A stretch of DNA of 64,000 bases from the NCBI RefSeq assembly GCF_001404515.1, contig NZ_CXWE01000010.1, forward strand, positions 62,001 to 126,000, written 5' to 3'. The notes under the pieces are model-generated. The model saw only the letters and a list, made by a program, of their open reading frames with translations. It was not told where the DNA came from and ran no database searches. A program made the position numbers and the translations under genes. The first letter of the stretch is position 1. Every line of letters begins with the position of its first letter. Shown one piece after another: positions 43,502 to 52,859 of the stretch. This DNA comes from Roseibium album. GTDB lineage: Bacteria > Pseudomonadota > Alphaproteobacteria > Rhizobiales > Stappiaceae.

Positions 43502-44629
43502 GTGCCAACGAAGAACAAGGAAATCGGTCTGGCCATAGTTGGCTGCGGTACCATCGGCCGTATCCGGGCCGAGATTGCACGCGCCTATCCGGGCGTCGGC
43601 TGGATCGGCCTGTGCGATATCAAGTCGGATATCGGCCAAAAGCTCGCCGAGGATGTGCAGGCCGATTTTTTTACGACGGACTTCAGGGAATTGCTCGCAC
43701 GGCCCGAGATCACGGCAACCATTATCGCAACGGACGAGAATTTTCATTTTGAACCGACCATGCTGGCCATTCAGCAGGGGCATGATCTGTTCATCGAGAA
43801 ACCGCTTGCCACGGACGCGCGTCAATCCGCACAGATCCTTTCTGCGATCGAGGAAACCGGCGTCGATGCGGTAATCGGTTACACCCAGCGTTTCCGTCGC
43901 CGGTTTCTCGCCATCAAGGAACGCCTGATCACGGGACAGATCGGAGATGTCCATTCCGTCGTCACAAGGGCTTTCATGAACCGGATGGTGCCGATCGCCA
44001 CGGTCCAGCGGACACAGGAGCGCGCCACGCTGACACCGATGGTTGTTTCGGGAACACACAGCCTCGACATGTCCCTCTGGCTGATGGAAGGAAAGAAGCC
44101 GGTCAGTGTCTATGCCCGCTCGACCGACAGGGTACTCGGCGCCTGGGGCACGAAAGACTCGACGTTCGGCATCTTCACAATGGACGACGGCTCGATCTTT
44201 TCAATGAACATTTCCTGGGCTCTGCCCGAGGTATGGCCGGGTGCAGTCTACGGCATCGAGATTGGCATCGTCGGTTCGGAGGGTGTCATCGACATTGAGG
44301 ACACACACCGTGATCTCGTCATGGCGACAAATGTTGCACAAGGCGCAGGCTATGCACCTGAAGGTTACAAGGCTCCAGATCGCCATGTCGAATTCCTGAC
44401 GAGCTACCCGCCGGGTGACCTTCATCTCGGTCAGCTCTGGGGCCCCATGCGTGAGGAAACCAACGCCTGGTATCAACGGCTTTATGCCGGTCTCGATACG
44501 CCGCATGCCACTGCGCAGGACGGTCACCGGAACCTGCTTTTCACCATGGCGATGGATGTCTCGGCGAAACGGGGCGAACCGGTCGCCTTGCCGCCGGACC
44601 CCGCCGAGTTGATGGCGGAACTGTCCTAG
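43502..44629 (+). CDS. Gfo/Idh/MocA family oxidoreductase (1)
   Basis: A 375-residue NAD(P)-dependent oxidoreductase: N-terminal Rossmann GCGTIGRI, the EKPLATDA motif, and a C-terminal alpha/beta dimer domain. Start is GTG 43502 with AAGGAG upstream (TTG 43499 is possible). It follows tctA closely, so it probably oxidises the imported polyol, sugar or acid. It is paralogous to the gene at 53892: the GYTQRF/GYSQRF and C-terminal RGEP-LP blocks correspond. Confidence 0.9.
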   Translation: MPTKNKEIGLAIVGCGTIGRIRAEIARAYPGVGWIGLCDIKSDIGQKLAEDVQADFFTTDFRELLARPEITATIIATDENFHFEPTMLAIQQGHDLFIEKPLATDARQSAQILSAIEETGVDAVIGYTQRFRRRFLAIKERLITGQIGDVHSVVTRAFMNRMVPIATVQRTQERATLTPMVVSGTHSLDMSLWLMEGKKPVSVYARSTDRVLGAWGTKDSTFGIFTMDDGSIFSMNISWALPEVWPGAVYGIEIGIVGSEGVIDIEDTHRDLVMATNVAQGAGYAPEGYKAPDRHVEFLTSYPPGDLHLGQLWGPMREETNAWYQRLYAGLDTPHATAQDGHRNLLFTMAMDVSAKRGEPVALPPDPAELMAELS

Positions 44630-44640
44630 GAGGAACTTGG

Positions 44641-45570
44641 ATGACAATCAGGATCAGGTTCGGGGGATACCAGGGCGAAAAGTCCGTGCACACGAGGGGC
44701 GGACGAACGCTGGCAGCGGAATTGGCTCGGGTAGGCGGCGGCGACGTTTCGCTGGAATTTGACGAGAACATAGTCGTCCGTGGCCACAAGGCCGCGGATC
44801 TCCTGTCGATGACCGAGGAAGGTGCGCTCGACGGGTGCTATTTCTCCTCCAGCTATCTGGCAAAGAGGGTGCCGGAACTTGGCATCTTCGATCAGCATTT
44901 TGTTGTGCCGGATCGTCGGCGTGCCTACGCCGTTCTTGACGGTGAACTGGGTGAGCGGCTGAAGAATAAAGTTGCCGCTGCAACCGGATACACCGTGCTT
45001 GGATACTGGGACAACGGTTTGCGTCATATCTCCAGCCGCAAGGCAATCCGAACACCGGACGATTGTGAAGGCCTGAAGCTCAGGACGCTGGCGAACGAAG
45101 ACCATCAGCGCGTCTTCCGCTCGCTCGGCTTTGACCCGCGCGCAATTGATGTACGTGACCTGCCCGCAGCGGTGGAAGACGGCACCGTCGATGCGCAGGA
45201 AAATCCACTGACGAATATCTACAATTTCGGTCTTCACAAGACGCATCGCTGCATCACGCTGTCCCGGCATCTTCTGGGCGTCGCACTTGTACTTTTTCGT
45301 ACTGAAAGCGTGGAAGCCTGGCCCGACGAAACGCGCAGTGCGGTTGAAAAGGCCGTCGCCGAGGCGACCCGGGCTCAGCGTCGTTTCGCAGAGGAAGACG
45401 ACGATATCTGCCGCCGTGCTCTCGTGCAGGACGGTGTTGAAATCATCGACCTGGGCGATGCCGAGCGCGCCCGGTTCGCCGCATTGTGTCGCCAAGAAGT
45501 AGATACGACCAGAAAAGCGTTTGACGAGGAGTTAATCTCTTTGTTTGACAAGGAGTTAGATGCGGCATGA
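44641..45570 (+). CDS. TRAP-type DctP-like protein without signal peptide
   Basis: A 309-residue protein that resembles TRAP substrate-binding proteins in its middle and C-terminal parts (AIRTPDDCEGLKLRTLAN, VDAQENPLTNIYNFGLHK, WPDETRSAVEKAVAEATRAQR). It starts directly with MTIRIRFGGYQGEK and has no hydrophobic N-terminal segment. The ATG has an excellent AGGAGG site, so the short form looks real. It is 11 bases after the Gfo/Idh gene and before a second TTT set; no TRAP permeases adjoin. It may be a cytoplasmic relative with a new role. Confidence 0.8.
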   Translation: MTIRIRFGGYQGEKSVHTRGGRTLAAELARVGGGDVSLEFDENIVVRGHKAADLLSMTEEGALDGCYFSSSYLAKRVPELGIFDQHFVVPDRRRAYAVLDGELGERLKNKVAAATGYTVLGYWDNGLRHISSRKAIRTPDDCEGLKLRTLANEDHQRVFRSLGFDPRAIDVRDLPAAVEDGTVDAQENPLTNIYNFGLHKTHRCITLSRHLLGVALVLFRTESVEAWPDETRSAVEKAVAEATRAQRRFAEEDDDICRRALVQDGVEIIDLGDAERARFAALCRQEVDTTRKAFDEELISLFDKELDAA

Positions 45571-45665
45571 GCACTATTCGTGTTCTGCATTCATCTACGC
45601 AAAGTTAGCATTTCGGATCGTTTTGGCAGGTCGCTAGTCTGGTGCTTGCAGGAGGAAAAGCACAG

Positions 45666-46214
45666 ATGAACTCTGTTAATAGACGCGTTGATCCGGAGGT
45701 GATTGTTTCGGCTGTCCTGGGCGTGGCGTCTGCCTTGTCGATCGTGTTCATGACGCAGCTCGTGGCGCCACCGAAAGTTCTCTTCGGCCGCTCGCTCACT
45801 GCGATTTCCCCAAGCCTGTTTCCCTACCTGGTTCTGGGCGGCCTCGTGGTGCTGAACATCCTGTTTCTATACCGCTGCAATATCCGGCCCGAAGGCATCT
45901 GGTCCGAGCCGGTCTACAACGAGCACAGCCGTATCCGTGGACTGATGCTCTTTGCAATCATGCTGTTTTATTCCCTGGCAATGGTACCGCTCGGTTTCCT
46001 GATCTCAAGCGTGCTGACACTGGCTATGATCTCTGTTCTGGTCGGCAACCGCAGCCCTTGGCAGATCGCGCTGATCGCCCTTGTTCCGCCGGTTCTGCTT
46101 TATCTCGGGGCAACGCGATTGCTCGCGGTCGCGCTGCCGGAACTGTCTTCGATCGAGTTTTTCTACGCCTACATTCTCGGTGAATCCGACGGCATCGGAG
46201 GAGCTGTTCAATGA
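45666..46214 (+). CDS. tctB: TTT small membrane subunit (TctB), second system
   Basis: A 182-residue four-helix membrane protein (ALSIVFMTQLVAPP, SLFPYLVLGGLVVLNILFLY, two further helices) of the TctB type. The ATG at 45666 follows CAGGAGGAAAAG closely; an in-frame earlier reading from 45642 begins inside that ribosome site. The stop overlaps the tctA start (ATGA, 46211-46214). Confidence 0.88.
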   Translation: MNSVNRRVDPEVIVSAVLGVASALSIVFMTQLVAPPKVLFGRSLTAISPSLFPYLVLGGLVVLNILFLYRCNIRPEGIWSEPVYNEHSRIRGLMLFAIMLFYSLAMVPLGFLISSVLTLAMISVLVGNRSPWQIALIALVPPVLLYLGATRLLAVALPELSSIEFFYAYILGESDGIGGAVQ

Positions 46215-47692
46215 TCGAGCAGTTCACACAAGGTCTCGAACTGGCTTTTCGCCTGGATACGATCCTTTTTATCTGCATGGGCCTGTTCGGCGGCATGCTG
46301 GTCGGCGCGCTTCCCGGGTTCACGACCCTTATGGCAATGGCGATCCTGTTGCCGATTTCGTTTTTTCTCGACCCGCTCGTCGGCATTCCGTTTCTTCTTG
46401 GAATCTACAAGGGCGGCATGTTCGGGGGCAGCGTTCCGGCGATCCTCGTTTCGATGCCTGGTACGGGGGCCGCCGTTGCAACAACGCTGGATGGCTATCA
46501 GCTCACCAAAAAGGGTCAGTCTCGCAAGGCGCTCGACACCGCCCTGGTCTCTTCCGTTTTCGGGGACACATTTTCCGACATCTTCACGATCTTGATGATT
46601 TTTCCGATCGCATTGCTGGTCATGCAGTTTGGACCGCCGGAGATCTTTGCCGTCCTCCTGCTGTCTCTGGTGATCATCGCAGTCACGACAGGCGGGAACG
46701 TCCTGAAGAGCCTGATCATGATGCTGCTCGGGATCTGGTTGTCGTTTATCGGGACCGACCCGCTCGGTGGCGTGGAGAGATTCACATTCGGTCTCTTTGA
46801 CCTGAAGTCCGGCATCCCCTTGCTGCCGATGTTGATCGGTGTGTTTGCCATCCCGGAGATCGTCAACGTGGTCATGCGGTCAACCCGTGGGCAGGCGCTT
46901 GCGGCAGTCGTCGGGGACCGTTTGAACTGGTCGGAATTCAAAAGTATATTCCGCACGCTTTGCCGGTCCTGCGTGATTGGAACCGGTATCGGTATCATTC
47001 CCGGCCTTGGCCAGGTTGTTGCAGCCATGATGGGATACACTGCTGCCAAGAACGCTTCGGATGATCCTCAGAAATTCGGCAAGGGCGAGATTGAAGGGGT
47101 TGCGGCGGCGGAATCCGCCAACAACGCGGTCAACGGACCGACGCTCGTGCCGTTGCTCACGCTGGGTATCCCGGGCGATAATGTCACTGCGATATTGCTT
47201 GGTGCCTTTGTTGCGCAGGGCCTGCGCCCCGGGCCGCAATTGTTCGAAGAGCAGGGCGCCACGGTTTTTGCGATCCTGATCGCGATGGTGCTGGCAAATC
47301 TGCTGTTCCTGGTCATCGGCTACCTGTCGGTTCCCTTTTTCGCGCGTCTTGTGACGCTGAAGAATTCGATCCTGGTGCCGATCGTGATCATGTTCGCTTT
47401 TGCCGGTGCCTTCGTATTCAGGTCCGACTCGATCGATCTTCTGATGCTCGTCGGCTTTGGCGCCTTTGGCCTCATTGCGCGGGCCGCAAGGTTCGACGTC
47501 ATGCCGATGGTCATGGGATTCATACTGGGCCCCCCCATGGAATACGCCTTTGGCCAGACGGTCGCGATGGCACAGAACGCACCGCTCGCGTTCCTGCTGA
47601 CCGAGCGGCAGGGCATGCTCATTCTTCTGGCTCTCATTCCGGTCATCGGTTTTGTCCTTTGGAGGAGGATGAAGAAGCTGGCCACGGGCTAG
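46211..47692 (+). CDS. tctA: TTT large membrane subunit (TctA), second system
   Basis: A 493-residue TctA channel protein with GALPGFTTLMAMA near the start, GIIPGLGQVVAAMMGY, and AESANNAVNGPTLVPLLTLGIPG in the second half. It differs from the TctA at 41973 along its length, so the two systems are distinct rather than a recent duplication. tctC follows 72 bases later, giving the order B-A-C instead of C-B-A. Confidence 0.93.
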   Translation: MIEQFTQGLELAFRLDTILFICMGLFGGMLVGALPGFTTLMAMAILLPISFFLDPLVGIPFLLGIYKGGMFGGSVPAILVSMPGTGAAVATTLDGYQLTKKGQSRKALDTALVSSVFGDTFSDIFTILMIFPIALLVMQFGPPEIFAVLLLSLVIIAVTTGGNVLKSLIMMLLGIWLSFIGTDPLGGVERFTFGLFDLKSGIPLLPMLIGVFAIPEIVNVVMRSTRGQALAAVVGDRLNWSEFKSIFRTLCRSCVIGTGIGIIPGLGQVVAAMMGYTAAKNASDDPQKFGKGEIEGVAAAESANNAVNGPTLVPLLTLGIPGDNVTAILLGAFVAQGLRPGPQLFEEQGATVFAILIAMVLANLLFLVIGYLSVPFFARLVTLKNSILVPIVIMFAFAGAFVFRSDSIDLLMLVGFGAFGLIARAARFDVMPMVMGFILGPPMEYAFGQTVAMAQNAPLAFLLTERQGMLILLALIPVIGFVLWRRMKKLATG

Positions 47693-47764
47693 GAAAACGG
47701 AAGCGGCGTCCGCATCGTCCGCGGCTTCCGAATAACTCGATCGATGCACACGGAGGAGGAAATA

Positions 47765-48724
47765 ATGTTCAGGAAACTTTGGAAAGGCGCGGTATTTGCC
47801 GCGGCGGCGACCCTCACGGGCGCGGTCTCCCCTGCGTTGGCAGAATATCCGGAAAAGCCCGTAACGATGGTGATCCCGCTTGGTGCGGGCGGGTCTCATG
47901 ACCTCAATGCCAGGGTGATCACTTCCACGATCCCGTCATTCCTCGATCAGGCCATGATCGTTCGGTTGACACCGGGAGCAGGTGGACAGAAGGGAACGCA
48001 GGAAGTCGCTAACTCCAGTGCGGATGGCTACACCCTGCTTTTCAGTCACAACTACATCGACATGCTTCAGCAGCATGTGGAGAACCTTCCGTACAAACCC
48101 ATGGATGATTTTGTCCCGGTTGCGCGGATCAACTATGCGCCGATCGCCGTCGTGGTTCGGGCAGACAGTCCTTACAAGACCTTCGAGGAACTGATCGAGG
48201 CAGCCAAGGCAAAGCCGGGTGAAGTCCGCATGGCCCACTCCGGCAACTGGGGTGCCTTGTTTGTTCCGGCAGCGCAGATCATGAAGGCGCGTGACGCTTA
48301 TTTCAATATGGTGCCGTATCAGGGGGGAGGCCCGGCTATGCAGGCGCTTTTGTCCGGCGATGCGGATCTGACGATGGGCTTCCCGTCGACGCTTTCATCG
48401 CTGCTGGCTTCCGGGGACGTCCGGGTGCTGGCAACTGCCGGTGCGGAACGGATTTATCCTGATGTCCCGACTTTTGGCGAAGTAGGTGTGGAAGGCGATG
48501 TGGGATTCATGCACCGCGTGGTGCTTGCACCCGCCGACACGCCTCCTGCGGTTCTTGAAAAACTCGAAGCGTCATTTGCAGCGCTTCTGGAGGACAAGAC
48601 ATACAATCGCATGATGTCCCGCCTTGGCGAGAACGTCGACTACATGTCGGGTGCCGATTACCAGAAAATGCGCGAAGAGCAGGCAGAGGCCTACAAGGAC
48701 CTCGTCGATTCGATCACGCAATAA
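47765..48724 (+). CDS. tctC: TTT substrate-binding protein (TctC/Bug), second system
   Basis: A 319-residue Bug-family binding protein with a Sec-type signal peptide (MFRKLWKGAVFAAAATLTGA, cleavage near ALA-EY) and the mature start YPEKPVTMVIPLGAGGSHD. The ATG at 47765 follows GGAGGAGG; an in-frame start seven residues earlier falls inside this ribosome site. A 11-base-pair hairpin follows the stop. Contrast with the Tat-exported TctC at 40211. Confidence 0.92.
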   Translation: MFRKLWKGAVFAAAATLTGAVSPALAEYPEKPVTMVIPLGAGGSHDLNARVITSTIPSFLDQAMIVRLTPGAGGQKGTQEVANSSADGYTLLFSHNYIDMLQQHVENLPYKPMDDFVPVARINYAPIAVVVRADSPYKTFEELIEAAKAKPGEVRMAHSGNWGALFVPAAQIMKARDAYFNMVPYQGGGPAMQALLSGDADLTMGFPSTLSSLLASGDVRVLATAGAERIYPDVPTFGEVGVEGDVGFMHRVVLAPADTPPAVLEKLEASFAALLEDKTYNRMMSRLGENVDYMSGADYQKMREEQAEAYKDLVDSITQ

Positions 48725-48732
48725 GAGATGAA

Positions 48733-48761
48733 GGACCGGCCGGTTTCAGGCCGGCCGGTCC
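48733..48761 (+). other. Very stable hairpin after second tctC
   Basis: GGACCGGCCGG and CCGGCCGGTCC form an 11-base-pair GC stem with a 7-base loop. There is no T-tract, so it is either a rho-dependent boundary or an mRNA-stabilising 3' structure. Confidence 0.7.
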
Positions 48762-48836
48762 CGGCAATTCGAAGGCGTTACGCTTCCTGCCAGTGGAGGC
48801 GGGGAACAATCTGTGGCCTGCGAGAAAGGGTTCCGA

Positions 48837-49319
48837 ATGAAAATCAGGGAAAAGCAAATCTGGACCTTCAAGGTTACGGGTCGCCAGGAAACCAACACCA
48901 AGTCGGTCGTACGCGCACGCGACGTCGAAATGATTATCGACGAGCCGGTCGAGCGCGGCGGAACCAATCTCGGACCGATGCCGGTCGAGACGATGATTGC
49001 CGGGCTTGTCGGCTGTACGCACGTCATTTCCAACAAGCTGGCCAACGCGAACGGTGTCGATATCACCGCCATGGATATAGATGTTGTCACCACGATGGAT
49101 AGCCGCGGCACACGCCTTGTCGAGCCGATCGACATTCCATTTCCCGATGTAAAGATCGCGATCACTGCCGAAATGAAGGGGAGTGACGAGGGCATTGCCG
49201 CCGTTGTTGAAAAGCTTCGTCATCATTGTGCTGTCTCGAAGATGCTTCAGATGTCGGGCAGCCGGGTGTCCGAAAACTGGACGATCAACGGCCGCAACTG
49301 GTCGGCAGAGGCTGCCTGA
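48837..49319 (+). CDS. OsmC family protein
   Basis: A 160-residue OsmC/Ohr-type protein. The two redox cysteines of the family are present: Cys60 in GLVGCTHV and Cys121 in HHCAVSK, the latter in the usual helix. Members reduce organic hydroperoxides. I choose ATG 48837 (MKIREKQ, AAAGGG upstream); a GTG at 48813 in frame is an alternative. It is the last gene of the TTT cluster and may deal with peroxides from the local oxidative chemistry; inference. Confidence 0.85.
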   Translation: MKIREKQIWTFKVTGRQETNTKSVVRARDVEMIIDEPVERGGTNLGPMPVETMIAGLVGCTHVISNKLANANGVDITAMDIDVVTTMDSRGTRLVEPIDIPFPDVKIAITAEMKGSDEGIAAVVEKLRHHCAVSKMLQMSGSRVSENWTINGRNWSAEAA

Positions 49320-49400
49320 CCGGTATTCGGCTGAACAACCCGTCACGGTGTGAAACCGGTCCTTGCCGATACGTCTGCGTATTATGGGCCACGGACCGAT

Positions 49401-50471
49401 TTATGCAGGCGCGGCCTGGCGTTCGAGCCTGGCAACACCGTTGGCGTCGGCAAGATCGTCGAGAACGGCAAGCAACGCGGCGGGCAGGGGAATCCCGTTG
49501 ACAGATCTATCCTTGAGAGTCGCGTCAAGCCGCTCGCCGGGCAATCGGATTTCCGCGATGCCGGGAAGGCGCTGCGACGACTTCATCTCGTCCCAGACAT
49601 CGTCGATGGAGGACCTGAATGCAGCCGGATCCGTAAAGGCGGCAATGTTGAGCATGAGGATGAATTGACCCGTATTGGTTTTGCTCTGCGAATCCGCATT
49701 GAAATCGACCACATCGCGGCCGAAGGCGGCCCCGTTGAGCACACCGGCAAGGATCCCGAACACCAGCGAAAGCCCGTAGCCTTTCGGTCCGCCAATGGGA
49801 AGCAGAAACCCCTCGGCCGATTTTGTGGGGTCGAGGAGCGGATTGCCCTGCCGGTCGATCATCCAGCCTTCCGGCATCATTTCGCCGCGCTGTGCTGCGG
49901 TCTTGACCTTGCCGTAGGCAGCAACCGTGGTCGCCATGTCGAGCACAATCGGCGGACGTTCGGCCGCCGGGATTGCTACCGCAATCGGATTGGTGGACAG
50001 AAGCATGTCCGTCCCGCCCCAGGGAGGCATGTGATTGGCACTGCCGACGGCGACATAAAGGCCGATCATGTCTTCGCAAAGCGCTTTCATGGCATAGAGA
50101 GATGCGGGACCCGCGTGGTTCGAATTCCGCGACCCGACCCAGGCAACCCCGGTTTGCCGGGCCTTTGCAACCGCAATGTCCGTCGCATGGTTCATCACAA
50201 GGTGCCCCATGCCATTGTCGCCATCCAGAACCGCGCTGGCGGGAAATTCCTCGGCCAGGGCAAACACTGGTTTAGGATTGATCCCCCCTGCCTTGAGGCG
50301 CTTCACGTATTGCGCAAGGCGAAAAACACCATGACCATCCTGTCCAATGAGGTCGGCCGTTACCATCAGTTCAGCGATGGTGCAGGCATCGTCCTCGGGC
50401 AGACCATTTGTCGAGAGAACCCGGCATATGAACCTCTCCAGGTTTTTTTTGGTTACACGTGTTTCAGTCAT
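49401..50471 (-). CDS. Ldh family (malate/L-lactate-type) dehydrogenase
   Basis: A 356-residue NAD(P)H-dependent 2-oxoacid/2-hydroxyacid dehydrogenase of the MDH2-like family (not the classic Rossmann LDH). Recognisable are GQDGHGVFRLAQYVKRLKAG, SNHAGPASLYAM, and GPKGYGLSLVFGILAGVLNG near the C-terminus. Relatives act on malate, ureidoglycolate, delta-piperideine-2-carboxylate or sulfolactate. Divergent from the small cupin gene. Confidence 0.9.
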   Translation of the reverse strand: MTETRVTKKNLERFICRVLSTNGLPEDDACTIAELMVTADLIGQDGHGVFRLAQYVKRLKAGGINPKPVFALAEEFPASAVLDGDNGMGHLVMNHATDIAVAKARQTGVAWVGSRNSNHAGPASLYAMKALCEDMIGLYVAVGSANHMPPWGGTDMLLSTNPIAVAIPAAERPPIVLDMATTVAAYGKVKTAAQRGEMMPEGWMIDRQGNPLLDPTKSAEGFLLPIGGPKGYGLSLVFGILAGVLNGAAFGRDVVDFNADSQSKTNTGQFILMLNIAAFTDPAAFRSSIDDVWDEMKSSQRLPGIAEIRLPGERLDATLKDRSVNGIPLPAALLAVLDDLADANGVARLERQAAPA

Positions 50472-50527
50472 TCGCCAGTTCCACCTACATTTGGGGTCAA
50501 GCCCCGCTTCTCAAAGAGGATGAAATC

Positions 50528-50926
50528 GTGTCCACCGTCATCACATACAAAGACATCAGGCCTTTCCAGCGCGGGGACGGGGTCGAGACGCGGCTTCTGA
50601 TCGGAAAGGCCGTCAGCGACACTGTCCCGTTCACCACGGGAACGACTGTTTTCCCCGCCGGCTGCAGCGCACCGATGCACACCCACAATTGCGACGAACA
50701 GGTCACAATCCTGGAGGGCGAGGCCGAGGCCAGTATCGGCGGGAACGTCTACAATCTGACCAAAGGCGACACGGCCTTTGCCGAAGCCGGATCACCGCAT
50801 TATTTCAGGAACAGGGGTGACGGACGCCTTGTCATCTTGTGGGTCTATGGCGCTCGTGACGTGACACGCACATTTGTCGAAACCGGTGAGACCGTTCCGC
50901 ATCTGTCCGCAGGCGATCAAGTTTAA
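50528..50926 (+). CDS. Small cupin protein
   Basis: A 132-residue cupin. The metal-site motifs are CSAPMHTHNCDEQVTILEGE (motif 1) and GDTAFAEAGSPHYFRN (motif 2, His). I choose GTG 50528 with AGAGGA upstream; an in-frame reading from 50459 would overlap the divergent Ldh start. It may be an isomerase or regulator for the nearby hydroxy-acid genes. Its stop overlaps the convergent BKACE stop by four bases (TTAA). Confidence 0.82.
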   Translation: MSTVITYKDIRPFQRGDGVETRLLIGKAVSDTVPFTTGTTVFPAGCSAPMHTHNCDEQVTILEGEAEASIGGNVYNLTKGDTAFAEAGSPHYFRNRGDGRLVILWVYGARDVTRTFVETGETVPHLSAGDQV

Positions 50927-51711
50927 AGCAGGCCGGATTTGCCGGCCAGTCCGACAAGTTCGCTGACACGTTCGGCATTGTCCTTCGCAAGTGAGCCATT
51001 CCTGTTCCAGAGTGAGTTTTCAAAGCCGATCCGCGCCTTGCCGCCGAGTTCCAGAGCCCGCAGCAGACAATCTGTCTCCTCCGGTCCGAAGGCACACAGC
51101 ATCCAGTCAAATGATTGCTGCTCCTCAAGGTCCCGCATCGGTTTGACCAAGGCTTCGATATCCTCGGGACGGCTGGTCCGGCCGCCGTCATAAGATCCAA
51201 GGACAAGTTGTACCTGGTGAGCGGACCCGGGCACCGTTCCGTCGGCAATGAAGCCGATGAGCTGGGTGAGCTCGGCTTTCGAATAGCAGATATGCTGAAT
51301 CGCAACGTTGTGGTCACGAGCCCAGTGATAGGTTCTGCGGGCCTCGGGCAAGGTTTCTTCATTCGGCACGAATTCGCGAACCGCGACGGAAATCGAACTG
51401 GGACGCATCGTCCGGATCAGGTCCTGCTGATCTCTGGCATTGAAGCGCCCTGCGGTTTCGCTCGTGATTTGCACGAACCACCCTGGCAACTCTTCGGCAA
51501 TTCGAGCGATCACCTCACGATATCGAGCGGCATCGAGACTGTGCAGGCCGGCATCATCGCGCACGTGGGCATGGACGCCTCCGGCACCGGCGGCGGCACA
51601 TTGGCGGCAGGTTTCGACCAGTTCTTCAACGCTCATCGGCAACGCAGGATGGGCGGACTTGTCCCGGCGCGCACCATTGGGTGCAACGAGAATTTTAGGC
51701 AGTTCGATCAT
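50923..51711 (-). CDS. Beta-keto acid cleavage enzyme (BKACE, DUF849 family)
   Basis: A 262-residue zinc TIM-barrel enzyme of the 3-keto-5-aminohexanoate cleavage (BKACE) family, which condenses a beta-keto acid with acetyl-CoA to release acetoacetate and a CoA ester. The zinc ligands are His47 and His49 in VHAHVRD and Glu231 in GFENSLW. Its ATG follows the Gfo/Idh stop directly (TAAATG), so the two are translationally coupled. Its natural beta-keto acid could be the oxidised product of that dehydrogenase. Confidence 0.92.
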   Translation of the reverse strand: MIELPKILVAPNGARRDKSAHPALPMSVEELVETCRQCAAAGAGGVHAHVRDDAGLHSLDAARYREVIARIAEELPGWFVQITSETAGRFNARDQQDLIRTMRPSSISVAVREFVPNEETLPEARRTYHWARDHNVAIQHICYSKAELTQLIGFIADGTVPGSAHQVQLVLGSYDGGRTSRPEDIEALVKPMRDLEEQQSFDWMLCAFGPEETDCLLRALELGGKARIGFENSLWNRNGSLAKDNAERVSELVGLAGKSGLL

Positions 51712-52728
51712 TTATGAATTCAGATGGATGGTTTCACGATGTTCGGCAGACTGCGCAATTGCTTCGAGAACTTCAATATTATGGATCATTTCCTGGTGGG
51801 AAACCCTGTATGGACGACGCCCGAGGCAGGCATCCCTGAACGCCTCAAGGTTGTGAATCACGGTATCGGTCCACTCGAAAGCGGTTTCCTTCAGCGGCAT
51901 CCCTGTCACCGATTCCACATAACTTACCTTGCCGCCCGGCGTGTCGGGATGGGTGTCGTTGCGCGCTTCCACCCATTTTTCAGTTCCGAACACGTGCATG
52001 CGAATGAAGTGAGGTGTGTGCAGGATGGCGCTCAAGGTCGCCGTCATTCCTTCTCTGAACCCGAGTTGCACCGTAACAAGGTCACCGGTTTCCCAGCCGA
52101 GTGAACGATCCGCTGTCATCGCCTGAACCGTTTTGACCGGCCCGAAAAAGGAGATCAGCAGGTCGGTGAGGTGGATACCCATCGCCGTCATGCCGGCGGC
52201 CGGACAGGTGGATTTTGACGTGCGCCAATCGCCCGAGGGGACACCGATCAGCTTGTCGTGACTGAAGGCGGCTTCGGCATGCATGATCTTGCCGAGGCCA
52301 CCCCGTTCAATCTCTGCCTTGAGAGCTTCCATGGCCGGCTCGAACCGCCGTTCGTGTCCTATGCCAAGCGTGACGCCTGCCTCTTTGCATGCCTTGACAG
52401 AGCGGCGCGCGCTCTCACCGGTCAGGCCCAGAGGTTTTTCACAAAAGACATGTTTGCCAGCAGCCGCGCATTGGCGCACCTGTTCCTCATGCAGTGGATT
52501 GGGGGTTGTCAGAACGACGGCATCAATGTCTGGGCGTTTTAGAACGTCTTCGAAACGTGTGTAGGGCGCTGGGCCGGCATCCCGGATCTGATCGTGGGCG
52601 GTCTCGTTCGGTTCGATTACGACAGGTACGGCAATTCCGTCGGTCAGCTTGAGGCGATTGACAATGTGGCGCCCCCACCAACCGAACCCGGCGACCGCGA
52701 TACAAAATGATTTATTCTGTATGTTCAT
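51712..52728 (-). CDS. Gfo/Idh/MocA family oxidoreductase (2)
   Basis: A 338-residue Gfo/Idh/MocA protein with Rossmann GFGWWGRH, TPNPLHEEQ and EKPLGLT motifs in the expected order, plus a C-terminal catalytic domain. It ends where BKACE starts. The two-gene unit is divergent from a LysR gene with 131 bases between, so it is probably controlled by that LysR. Oxidising a hydroxy acid to the beta-keto acid used by BKACE is an attractive but unproven role. Confidence 0.9.
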   Translation of the reverse strand: MNIQNKSFCIAVAGFGWWGRHIVNRLKLTDGIAVPVVIEPNETAHDQIRDAGPAPYTRFEDVLKRPDIDAVVLTTPNPLHEEQVRQCAAAGKHVFCEKPLGLTGESARRSVKACKEAGVTLGIGHERRFEPAMEALKAEIERGGLGKIMHAEAAFSHDKLIGVPSGDWRTSKSTCPAAGMTAMGIHLTDLLISFFGPVKTVQAMTADRSLGWETGDLVTVQLGFREGMTATLSAILHTPHFIRMHVFGTEKWVEARNDTHPDTPGGKVSYVESVTGMPLKETAFEWTDTVIHNLEAFRDACLGRRPYRVSHQEMIHNIEVLEAIAQSAEHRETIHLNS

Positions 52729-52859
52729 AGTTTTACCCTGTCCACCGGTCCGGCCATTCTGCTCTTTTGGTGTTTTCTTCTGTTAGTTAGTAGGTCTTGC
52801 CGCCTTCAACGCAACTCATTATCAATGATATTTGCCAACAGAAAAAGTGATGGCTTGAG

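Noticed and set aside
46880..47899. A 339-codon minus-strand open frame inside tctA
   Set aside because: Shadow of tctA and the tctC start, with Arg/Asp/His-rich composition and no family resemblance.
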